This document shows, piece by piece, positions 24,101 through 34,711 of a DNA stretch of 64,000 nucleotides (its first letter is position 1; every line of letters starts with the position of its first letter). The stretch comes from Hymenoscyphus infarciens. Taxonomy: Eukaryota > Ascomycota > Leotiomycetes > Helotiales > Helotiaceae. A model generated the notes under the pieces. That model saw only the letters and a program-made list of their open reading frames with translations. It did not search any database and was not told where the DNA came from. A program made the position numbers and the translations under genes. The DNA lies in the NCBI GenBank assembly GCA_001414345.1, contig LLCB01000086.1, positions 124,001-188,000 of the forward strand. Direction: 5' to 3'.

Positions 24101-25132
24101 AAATAAAAAAAAGGACTTCTGGCTCGGCTAGAAGTGAAAGAAAGTAAGAAAGAATATAAAGACTATAAGACTTTTATTAGAGTTGGTGAGGTTTTAGCTA
24201 GTTAAAGGCGAAGTTGTTGTCGAAGTTTGTTGAATTGTCTAAGTATCTAGGGATAATAAAAGGGGGGGTTTCGGCTAGTTAAAATAAAAGAGTTGTTGCT
24301 GAATGTTGAAAACGCTGTCTAAAGTTTAGGATAATAAAAAAGGGGTATAGTTTCGGGTACGACATTTATCGGTACTGTTATAGGAACTGTGTTACTTAGG
24401 CCCGTAGGCTGCCTTATTCCTTTCAAGGTACTTAAGAACTTATTCATCTTCTGATTTCGAAGAAGAGTTGCTGTCGTATTATAAGGAGTTTAGAGCTAGA
24501 TGGAGGGGTATTCTTTTGAACTGGAGTGGTTTGGTTTAGCTCCTTGTCTATAGCTAAAAGATCGTTTACTATTTTAGTAAAGTTATAATTCTAGTGTCTC
24601 TTAAAAGTAGTAGACGCGATTCGAAGCTAAGGTGTAATCTTGTTCTATATATAGAAGAACTGTTCCGATTCTCTCCAAGTATGGCCGTACTTGAAAAGCG
24701 AACGTTTCTTTGGCGTAATCTTGTTCTTAATTCTACTTCTATCTCTTTTAACCTTTATACTGGCGGGGACTTGGTCTGTAACTGTAGTTGTAGTCTTTTA
24801 GTTTAAGGGAAGTTTAGAGTGGAGTTAGATGATGTTTAGTTAGGATTTAGTAATAACTTAGCTAAGAGCTTACTTCTTTGGTTCTAATAGAAAGCGTATT
24901 TTAACTGATTTGTATCTGATTCGAGGGTTAGGAAGTGGTAGGAAGGTATTAGAGGTAGTAGTGTCTCTTAAGTAAAAGAGGTCTGAATTAAGGCTTAAAA
25001 GTAAAGGAGGGTTGAATGAGGGTTAGATTAGGGAGGGTTTAGAGGTGAGATTTTTGACTTCTAAGTTCGCTTGTAATTTTGTCCTCTATCTCTCTAATCG
25101 ATTGTTTTATCCTTTATGTGCTGCTATCTCGT

Positions 25133-25423
25133 CTATATATTGTCTGTATTTAAGAAGTCTTGCTTATCGTTTTGTCGGGATCTTCTAGGTCTTGGTATGC
25201 GGGAGTGATTTAGAAAGGGTTTAGAGGGTCTTTTAAAAAGGGGAGTGGCCTTAGAAGGTTGTTTAACGCTATTCGGCGGAACTGTTGATATGATGTCGAA
25301 TGGGGGGGGGGGGTAAGAGCAGATTCGGAAGCCTTCGCGATGACTTTTGGTGATAGTCGACTTATTCATCGAACCTGTGTATAGTAGTCCTTGTATAGAG
25401 AGGGTTATTAGGATTCTAAACAC
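25133..25423 (-). pseudogene. gag-like ORF remnant of LTR copy 2 (96 aa open)
   Basis: An open frame whose middle (SYPPPPFDIIS then FKRPSKPFLNHSRIPRPRRSR) is also readable, with stops and shifts, in copy 3 near 35390-35550 and in copy 1 near 26100-26250. Conservation across copies in the same position supports an ancestral protein, probably the N-terminal half of Gag. There is no zinc knuckle or enzyme motif. Confidence 0.45.
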
Positions 25424-27314
25424 TTAGTATATTTAAATCCCGTGACGTATAAGATACGATTTTTACTAGCTGTCTAAAACCGATACTAAACCCTAATATT
25501 ACTAGCTGTCTAGGAGATCTCTAGAATCCTAGCTATTTAAGGATATTGTTGTTTAGGTCTGATTCTAGCTTAAAGCGAAAGGTATATTATCTAACTTCGA
25601 AAAAGAAACAAAAGCGACGATAAGCTTGAAGAGATATTATAAATGCCGTCACCGGCGAAGTAGAGTTTAGCCTTTTTATATAATAGTACGAAATATATAC
25701 TACTATAAAAGAGGTATATAAGAGTACGTTCGGCAAAATAACATACGTAGATACTAGGCTCTAATACAGAAGAAAAGGCTAAACTAGCCTTTTCTGACTC
25801 TAGGAGTAGGCTGCTATATATAAGAGGTTTCAGACGATATAAAAGGGGTATAAAACTGAATAACGATATACATTAGCTAATATAAAAGCCTAAACCCTAT
25901 GAAGTACGTTTGAAAGTCTGGACAGATGTATAGACGTACGTAACCTTCCTAAATTAGATAATGTAAAATAACAACTGCCGAAAGCTAATATGTACGGCAT
26001 ATGCCACGTAATATCGGCTATATAGGACGGCATGCCGTCACACTAGAATCGGTGAATAAGTCGACTTTATAGTTATTACGAAGGCTTCTAGACCTAACCT
26101 TACTCTCCTCTCCCCCTTTTCGACTTTATATTAAACTAGTTCTACTACGAGGCGTTGAACGACCTTTTAGAGCTACCTCTCTTTCTGAAAGCCGCTTGAA
26201 TAGCATCTATATACTAAGATCTAGAAGATCTCGAAGACCTAATAACAGTCGAAGACACTAGCGGGACTTCTTAAATATAGACTAGATGTGGTCGGTTATA
26301 TAAGCTTTAGAAGTAGAAAATTAAGAAATAAAGGATCGGCTAGCTGAGCTAGAAAGGAGAGTAAGCGAACTTATATTTTAAAGTCGACATCTCGCTTTGC
26401 TTTTAAAGCCTTCTCTAAACTCTTCTCGATCCGACTCTCTTTTAAACCTTCGATCGAACCCTCTTCTGCTTTTAAGCCCTAATTACCTCTTTCGGCTACG
26501 GGTAGCTGCCTCTAATACCTTCCGACTTATACGATATAGCACCGAAGCCTCTTCGAATACCCTCTAACCTTAATAGAAAAGTAAAATAACTGAAACTAAT
26601 ACGTAAAGCCCTTATTTAGAGTACGATAACCAAACTAGCTAGGAACTACCTAGATCCTAGATACGAGTTAGAATCGGTTTAGAATGCTTTCTAAGATTAA
26701 GAAGAAATAATTATCTCTTTTAGATACCTGATTTTTAACTAGTTATAAGATAGAGGATACTTAGAACGCTTTTAGATCCTTACAAATAGACGACGAAGAT
26801 AGTCGAATTTAGTTCCGCTATAAGACGTTAAGCGACCTCTCTCTTCTAGGGCTACCCCCCTTTTTAAAAGACCCTCTAAACTCTCTCTAACCTATAACCG
26901 TACGCTGAAATAATAAGGGCTTAGCTCTTAAAGACAACCTTTCTAAATTCAGACGATATATGAATAATAGATAGATAAGATAGAGGTAAAAGGTATATAA
27001 AGGATAAAACAATTAGTTAAAGAAATAGAGGATAAAATTATAAATAAACTTTAAAGTTAAAAATCTTACCTCTAAACCCTTACTAATCTAACCCTTATTC
27101 AAACCTTCGTTCAAACCTTCCTTTACTTTTTAAAGCTTGAATTCAGACCTCTTTCGCTTACGGGCCCTTGCCTCTAATGCCTTCCTACTACTTCCCAACC
27201 CTCGAATTAGATACGAATCAGTCGAAATACGCTTTCTATTAGGATAAAACTTAGAAGCGAGCTCTTAGCTAAGTTATCGCTGTCAATCTCGACCGAACAT
27301 TATCCGACTCTACT

Positions 27315-27578
27315 TTGAACTTCCAGCGAACATTTAAAAGACTACGGTTACGAACCGAGTCTCCGCCGGTACAAAGGTTGAAAGAGATGGAAGTGGAATT
27401 AGGACAAGATTACGCTAAAGAAACTTTTGCCGACTTTAAAAGGTTACTTTTCGAGTACGGCCATACTTGGAGAGATACTAGAATCGGAACGCTTCTTTTA
27501 TATGTGGGACACACCTTAGCTCGTCTGAATCTCCCACAATACGACAGCGACTCTTCTTCGAAATCGGAAGATGATTAA
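27315..27578 (+). pseudogene. gag-like ORF remnant of LTR copy 1 (87 aa open)
   Basis: An open frame with ESPPVQRLKEMEVELGQ, then FADFKRLLFEYGHTWRDTRIG, and an acidic tail DSDSSSKSEDD. The same peptide is readable in copy 3 at about 35870-36020, where a stop interrupts it. It probably represents the C-terminal part of the family's only protein. No homologue is recognised beyond this family. Confidence 0.5.
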
Positions 27579-28879
27579 GTTCTTAAGTACCTCGAAGGGA
27601 ATAAGGTATTACGACAACTCGGTAACAACTTCGCCTTTGACTAGCCGAAACCACACCGACTCTGATAAGAGTCTTATATTCTTTACTTTCTTTCACTTCT
27701 AGCCGGGCCAGAAGTCCTTTTTTTATTTGAACTTTTCGAATTAGATACGAATGGGTATGCTCTTAAAAGGATAGTAACCTCTTAGCTAAGTTATTACTAT
27801 TATCTACGATATTATTAATTTTTTCGTTCCAACTTTACTCTAAGTCTTCGCAGACCTTAGTTTAGACGAACTTATACTCTTTTTTCTCGAATTCGAATTA
27901 GATCTAAATCAGTACGCTTTTAAAGTAAACTCTGAACTAAGTTATTACTACCTCTTAACCGAACGACTTCTAACTCTACTCTAAATTCGCCTTCGACTTT
28001 TAAACTTTTTCTAACTTTACTTTAAACTTTTTTAGACTTACACTCTTTTAGTAAATTTTTCAAATTAGATATAAATCAGTTGAAATACGCTCTCTATTAA
28101 GACGAAACCTAGAAGTAAGCTCTTAATTAAGTTATTACTTTTAACTCTCAACTAAACACTATCTAACTCTTACGTTAAACTTTTCTAATTAAACTTTAAA
28201 CTTTCTCTAACCTACTAGATAGGATTAGACTATACTCTTTTAGTAGACGCGAATACTTACTTTTAATATTAAAGGATTAGAAACAAAGTCTCTTTATAAG
28301 TATCTATAGTTACGATTTAGAACTAATATCTCGATATCTTATCTCACTTACGATATTATAATAAATAAAGCATCTTCGAACCTAGGTTAGGTACGATTTA
28401 GACTCTAATCTACCTTCTCGCTTATAATAAAATTAATAAATATAATAAATGTTATAACACTTATACTATCTCGATTCTACTCTAAACCCTGAACGATAAG
28501 AGAGAGAAGACTCGGGACGAGTCTTTTTTAAGAGAGAGGGATATGACAGTATGCTGTTATCCTAGATAGCTAGGAGTACCTGCTATATATAAGGTTTCGG
28601 CAGTTATTATCTTATATTATCTGTTTTAGGAAGGTTATATAGGTTTAAGCTTTTATATTAGCTAAGGTTGTTCGGTTTTAGACCCTTTTATATAGTCTAA
28701 ACCTCTTATATATAGTAGCCTACTCTCCTAGAGTTAGAAAAGGCTAGTTTAGCCTTTTCTTCTATATCAGAGCCTAGTATCTATATACGTCATTCTGCTA
28801 TACGTACTTCTATATGCCTCTACTGTAGTTATGTATATTTCGTGCTATTATAGTATCTTTTAGCTCTATACTTATATAT

Positions 28880-31800
28880 AAATTTTATATATCTAAATTG
28901 AATTTTATACGTACTTAATAAGCTTTAAAGAAAGTCTTAGAAGTAGTAAATATAAGTGAATATAGAGTAAGAGTAATTATAATAAGAAAACTCTTAAATA
29001 GTAATATTATTAAATAATTTAAAAAAGAGAAATAAGTAGTATATATATAAAAAAAAAAAAGAGCTAGATAAAGAAAGTATATAGATAAGAAATAGAGATA
29101 GCTATAAGAACGCTTATAATATTTATAAAAAGAGTTTTAGTAAATATATTTAAAAGAGAAATAATAAATATAATATAAAGTATATTATAAGCTTTTAATA
29201 TAAAAGTATAAAAGATTATATAATAATAAAGTAAATATAAAAAGTCTTAAAAATAAAATAGACTAGCTTTTTAAAACTATATTTTAGAGATATTAATAAT
29301 TAAAGAAGTAAAAAAAATCTATTTAAGAGATATATTATAAAAAGCTTAGTATTCTTTATATAAAAAGTAGATAATAGAAGGAATAGCTATAAGATACTTT
29401 AAATACTATCGATAGAATTATATAGTCTACTTTTATAAATAAGATAAAAGATATACTTAGTATATATATAAGAAATATAAAAAAAGAGAAGAAGAATATT
29501 TAAATAAAAAGAACTTAAAAGAATACTTATTATTTATAAATAAATATTTAATACTATTACTATAAGAAAATAATTATCTTACTTACTAAGTAGTTTTAGA
29601 TTTAAGCCTTAGTCTATAACTAGTTCTTTCTAGCGATATCTAGAAGATTTAGATAAGTATAATAGTATAATACTTGAATATAAGAAAGACACTAGAGATC
29701 TAGAATAGAGCTCTAAATAATAAGAAAGAATATAATCTAGTTAGATAGAGTAGTAGCACTTTTTATATATAAGAGATATTTTAAAATAAGTTAAATATAT
29801 ATTATATAAAAACTAGATAAGTATAATAATAGAGAAAAAAATAACTAAGATAATAATTTACTTAGTTTATAAACAATAAATAGAGAGAATACTAATTAAA
29901 GAGATTTTATAATAAGTAAGACTATAAAGAGTACTTATAATAGAAGATTTTAATACTTATTACTTTCTCTAAGATATATTTAGAAAATACAACTAAAATA
30001 TAAACTTTACTTTTAAACTTATTATATTATAGATACTTAAAAGAGATATACTACTTAGTTATAATAGTACGAAATATATACTACTACTAAAGAGATATAT
30101 AAGAGTACGTTCGAAGTAGAATAATATATATAAATACTAGGCTCTAGTATAGAAGAAAAGGCTAAACTAGCTTTTTCTAACTCTAGAAGAGTAGGTAGCT
30201 ATATATAAGAGGTTTAGATAATATAAAAGAGGTCTAAAACTGAATAACGATATATATTAGCTAGTATAAAAAACCCTAAACTCTACGAAGTACGTCTGAA
30301 AGTCTAGATATATATAACCTTTCTAAATTAGATAATATAAAACAATAACTACTAAAACCTTATATATATAGCATATACTATATAATCTCGGCTATATAGA
30401 ATAGCAGGCTATTATATTAGTAAGATTACTTAGAAAAGAGAAGAATCTTACTCTTTTATAATTAAGCTAGCTTTCTTAACTAGAAGATAATAATCTAGTA
30501 TATCTTATTAGATCTAATAAACTTAGACTATATAGCTTAACTCTTAATAATAGTAGTAGAAGAGAAGAGAGAAGTGTTTTAGATACTTAGCTTTTACTTA
30601 GCTTTTACTAGAGACTAATAGATAAAATACTAGTTAATATTAAGGTTTTATAATTTAAGAAGCGAGTAATCTAGAATATATAAAAACTTAAAGAAGCTAT
30701 TATAAGACTTATAAGAGAACTCTAGTAGAGAGTTTAAGCTTTAATACTACTTTAGAAGCTAGATAAGAGAAGAATATAACTATAGTAGAATATAGAAGTT
30801 AAGAAAGTATAAAATAAAGTAAAGAAATATAAGAGAACCTAGAAGAAACTATATATAAGAAGCTCTAGAAACTAGCTTAAGAAAGCTTTTTAGAAACTCT
30901 AAACTATAAATAAAAGAGTAAGAATATATTATTAGAGAGAGATACTTATAAAAGTAGTAAAAGATAATAGAAAGCTATAGACTTAAGAAGTAGATATATT
31001 TGAAAGAATATATAAAGCCTAAGAGACTAGTACTAGTTATCTTTACTTTACTTAATAGAACTTATAATAAAACTTATAAAAATAAAGCTTATATTCTTAT
31101 AGAAAAGTTTTTTTTAAAGTTACTATAACTACTTAAGTATCTCTATTAAGAAATAAAGCTCTAAGAGCTTCTTTTAAAAGTATTATATAAGCTAGTATCT
31201 AACTAAGTATATTAAAAAAGTAATAGAATTAGTCTTATAAAAGATACTAAAGTTTAATATATTAGTAAATAGCTTTTTAAAAGTATATAATATACTATTT
31301 TAAGAAGTACTTATAGTAATTATAAAAGTAAGTTTTTATTTATAAGACTTTTTATTATAGTTCTATTATATAAAAGTAGTAGTATTAAAGAAGCTAGATA
31401 AGATAATAGAAGAATAATAAAGTAAGATAGAAGCCTACTAGCTAATAGTACTACTTTTAACTATAGAGACGATTATTAAAAAAGTAATAGTATAAAGACT
31501 TATAAAACTTATAGAAGATATAGTAATACTTCTAGAGCTATAGAAAAGTAACTAAAAGTATTAGAATATAGAACTTGAAATTAGAATAGTAATAGAGAAG
31601 ATATATATAATATAAGAGAATAAGAGCTATATATCTCTAGCTTAACTTGATATAGTAGAGACGTTAAACTAGATAGACTATATATAGCTACTTTATACTT
31701 TAAAGAAGAAAGAGATATTATAATAGATTATAACTTAGAAAGAAAGCTTTTTCTTATAATATAAAACTATACTATTCTTTAATAGAAAGTTTATAAATAA

Positions 31801-33110
31801 GAGAGACTTAGATTAAAAAGTATTATAAGAGTTAGTAGTATCGCTTATACTTTTTATTCTATTTATCTTATTACTTTATAATAACTTAGTAAGAATTAAT
31901 AAACTTATAATATTAAAGAATAAACTATAGAATACTAGAAGTAGCTTAGAAAAGATAGTACTTATATACTTTATAAGAATAAGAGTTCTATAGAAAGAGA
32001 CTACTAAGTTTAGAGATATAAGACTTATACTAGTTAAGTATATAAAATTCTTAGAAGTAGAACTTAATAGAAAGCTAAACTAGAAAGTATATTAAGAAAA
32101 GATATAAAAGAAACTTATAATATAAACTTTTATATTTATAAAACTTATTATAAAAACATAGAAAGTAGATTACTATTAAGTATAGTAAATCTATATAGTA
32201 CTATACTATACTAAAGAGAGAGAACCTAAAAAAGATAGTAAGAAGCTTAGAAATAGAGGCTAACTATATCTTAAATAACCTTTACTTTAATTTAAAAGTA
32301 GCTATATTTAAGAAGAAGGAGTTCTAAGTATCTAAGTTAGAGTAGTTAATCTAAAATATTTATAAAAGTATAGCTATATAATTAAGAAGAAGAAGAAGAA
32401 AGCTATTAAAGCTAGGAAAAGTAATACTATACTTATAGAAAGTAAGATAGAAATAGAAAGAGAGATAAGAAATAGAGAAAAGAGGTTTTAAAAATAATAC
32501 TATATTTAAGAAATAGAAATAATATATAAAAGTATAAAAGTAGAGAATATAAAAGAAGAGCTTAATATAATATATAGAAGTAAGAGCTATAGAAGATCTA
32601 TAAAGAGCTTACTAAAGCAAAGAGCTTATTACTTATTTAAGTATAGATAAGAGTAATAAAACTTAATACTTTTCTCTTCTTAAGAAGCGTACTAAATTAA
32701 CTTCTAATATAGTATATATATATAGATAAGTGAGAAATAGTAGAGTACGTTATATTTTCTTATTAAAATATCTTATAAAAGAGAGAAGTATTTATAAAAG
32801 CTTTTAGAAAGTAAATTAGAGATCTAAGAGAACTAAGAGAGATATTAGTAGATAAGAAACTAGTACTAAAGATTACTATCTAGCTACTTATACTAGAACT
32901 CTTTAAAAAGAATAGAGTAGAGAATATAAAAGTAAGAAAGAATAGAGAAAAGATAGCTTAAGTATATTAAAAGTTAAGACTTAGACTTTAGTAGTTTTAA
33001 AAAAGAAAGAGTATAAAAATTATAATACTAATATATACTTTAGAAGCTAAGTATATAAGCCTACTATCTTTTATTTTACTAAGTTAAAATAATAAGCTTT
33101 AAATAGATAG
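28880..33110 (+). mobile_element. RIP-degraded Tad-like LINE (ORF1 knuckle, endonuclease, reverse transcriptase and C-terminal pieces)
   Basis: No ORF survives, but motif ghosts occur in LINE order. Near 29395-29530, patterns such as YFKYYR*NYIVYFY have Tyr or stop where Cys, Trp and His belong in CCHC knuckles; TGY-to-TAY and TGG-to-TAG changes explain this. Near 29945 the pattern IIEDFNTYYFL resembles the endonuclease GDFNTHHPLW motif. Near 31375-31480 VVLKKPGK and, about 20 codons later, IVLLLTIETIIKKVI match RT motifs of the Tad group. Near 31640-31900 come a degraded LDxxGAFD-like stretch and an ILFILF stretch. Near 32820-32900 LREILVDKKLVLK resembles the C-terminal end of fungal Tad ORF2. 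A solo LTR interrupts it at 30060-30416. Its ends are approximate. Confidence 0.65.
30060..30416 (-). mobile_element. solo LTR of the gag-only family, target duplication TTAGT
   Basis: This 357 bp sequence aligns along its full length with the LTRs of copy 2 in the same orientation (tacgaaatatatactac, then aggctctagtatagaagaaa). The flanks 30055-30059 and 30417-30421 are both ttagt. No internal region is present, so it is a solo LTR left by LTR-LTR recombination. It lies inside the LINE endonuclease region and is heavily RIP-mutated. Confidence 0.9.
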
Positions 33111-33118
33111 TAGTAGAA

Positions 33119-33357
33119 TATAATAGCTAGAAGCCGAGGTTATATACTATTCGAGCTTTAGACTTTTATATTAGCTAATAACTATTATTTATTTAGTTTT
33201 AGTTATAAACTTTTTATTATTCGAACTCTTATATATATATAATCTATCTCTCTCTTAGAAAGAGACTAATTTATTCTTTACTTTTATATAAAGCCTAGGA
33301 ATCGTATATATTATTCTACTAAATATACTTCTATAGTTTATAATTTATACTATTATA
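33119..33357 (+). mobile_element. solo LTR of a related second family, probable target duplication TAGAA/TAAAA
   Basis: 239 bp starting tataatag and ending ctattata, matching 37527-37788 in inverse orientation (shared gccgaggttaYRtactattc then gagctttaga). The flanks 33114-33118 (tagaa) and 33358-33362 (taaaa) differ by one G-to-A change. It is similar in layout to, but diverged from, the main LTR family. Confidence 0.6.
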
Positions 33358-33679
33358 TAAAACTTAAGAAAAAGTATTATATACTTAAAAATAAACTTAA
33401 ATATATTAGAGTATAAGTTATAAAGCTCTATAAACTAGACTAGAAGAAGTACTACTTACTTCTAAAGCTTAGCTTATAGCTTATATAGTATAAGAATATT
33501 AATAATAATATAATAGTAATTTAATCTTCTTATTCTTCTTACTTCTTATTATTTACTTATTATATTATAGTCTTTCTACTATTTTTAACTAAATAAAAGA
33601 GAGAGAGAAAGAGAGAAAAGAGATTATTCACTATATTACGAATTTATTTTATATACTAGTAGAATAGCTTTATACTAGC

Positions 33680-33965
33680 TATACTAGCTATAATAAGTAT
33701 ACTATAGTAAGTATATTAAGTATACTAGGTATGCTAGATATACTAAGTGTACTAGGTGTGCTAGCGCTGAATCGGCTACCTAATCAGCCTTAGCAGGCTT
33801 GGCGCCAAGGCCGACTCGCTAGCCGACTAGAACGCTTAACTCTAGTACTAAGAGTATTAAGGCCGACTCGCTACCTAACTACGACGCTAAGGCTAACCCG
33901 CTATCCGACTCTCGGGAGTATACGATTATATAACTAGCCTCCTGCCTCTTTATAAACTATCTAGC
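33680..33965. repeat. tandem-repeat patch with an island of higher GC
   Basis: 33690-33765 consists of ~10 bp units of the type taagtatac/taggtatgc. It is followed by three irregular units starting aaggcYNacYcgctaNcc at 33807, 33859 and 33889. The patch keeps CG and GC words that are rare in the surrounding 22 kb. Related taagtatac-type words recur in inverse orientation near 34215-34250. Confidence 0.5.
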
Positions 33966-34073
33966 TCTATAAAACTATAATAGATTAAAAAAGTAAGTAC
34001 TAAATTAAGTAATTAAGCTAAAGTTTACTTTCTAGAATACCTCTTATATAAGTAGAGTATATAAGTAGAGTAT

Positions 34074-34113
<40 letters not shown>

Positions 34114-34185
34114 GTAGAGGTGAATAGGCAGAGGTAGATAGATAAACAGGTAGTAGAGAGTAGATAGATAGATAGATAGATATAT
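34074..34185 (+). repeat. (GATA)n microsatellite
   Basis: Two runs of atag/gata units (34076-34112 and about 34160-34180) are separated by degenerate units. Confidence 0.9.
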
Positions 34186-34711
34186 TTAAAATAGTAGTAT
34201 AAACTTAAACTACTAGTATAGCTAGTATACTTAGTATACTTAGCATAGCTAGTATAAAGTATAATAGCTATTATCTCTATTATAATATTATACTTAAGAC
34301 TTAAGTATATTAGGTCTATTAAGTATACTAATATTATATCTAGTATATAAAAGAAATTCGTAATATACTTTAGCTAAACTTCTTTTACTTATACTAGGAA
34401 AAACTTTCTCTTAAAATATTTATTTACTCTCTTACTCTCTTATACTCTCTTAATATATATAATATATAAAAGAATAAGCTAAGAAGTAAGAGAGTAAGTA
34501 GATAGTATAATATAATTTAAGATTAGTTATAGCTTTTAGAAGCTTTATTTAATCTAGTTATAAATACTTAACTTTTACGATTTATAATTTATAATTCATG
34601 ATTTAAGATTTAGTTGATTCTAATCTTTTAGTATAGTAAGTTACTAGTTAAGCTTCTCTTTTAATAATATTTTATAAACTATATATTTTTAGAAAATTTC
34701 TTATTTCCTAG

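Larger units (their letters stand above)
23122..26042 (-). mobile_element. LTR retrotransposon copy 2, nested in copy 1, target duplication CTAGG/CTAGA
   Basis: The LTRs are 23122-23485 and 25679-26042 (364 bp). On the minus strand they start TGTAAC/TGTGAC and end CCGTTACA in the best copy. The polypurine tract (23486-23497, minus strand aagggaggggga) adjoins the left LTR, so the element runs right to left. The flanks are ctagg (23117-23121) and ctaga (26043-26047): one RIP-type G-to-A difference in a 5 bp duplication. The outer sequence rejoins as copy-1 interior, which matches copy 3 near 35325. The left LTR is far less mutated than the right. Relics of the gag-like frame lie at 25133-25423 (minus). 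Confidence 0.9.
22543..28852 (+). mobile_element. LTR retrotransposon copy 1 (gag-only family), target duplication GTATC, interrupted by copy 2
   Basis: The LTRs at 22543-22853 and 28542-28852 (311 bp each) begin tRtgaYag and end in a mutated CA. The flanks 22538-22542 and 28853-28857 are both gtatc. A purine tract (aagagagaggga) ends directly at the 3' LTR, as a polypurine primer should, which fixes the plus orientation. The interior aligns with copy 3 (34712-37314) on both sides of the copy-2 insertion. Without copy 2 the element is about 3.4 kb. A short open piece of its gag-like protein survives at 27315-27578. No protease, reverse transcriptase or integrase is visible. Confidence 0.9.
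16316..34635. mobile_element. composite RIP-degraded island framed by inverted repeats
   Basis: The ends 16316-16350 (tatactaagaagttagatt then aactaaatcgtaaat) and 34600-34635 are imperfect inverted repeats of about 35-45 bp. Just inside them lie sequences shared with the less mutated copy at 1320-1805. Everything between is very AT-rich and depleted of CpA/TpG, with stops in all frames, as expected after RIP. The island holds an LTR element at 18892-21877, another at 22543-28852, a LINE relic, solo LTRs and simple repeats. Removing these leaves a host element of a few kb, presumably a DNA transposon, but I can read no transposase. No target duplication was found, so the outer boundaries are tentative. 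Confidence 0.5.
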
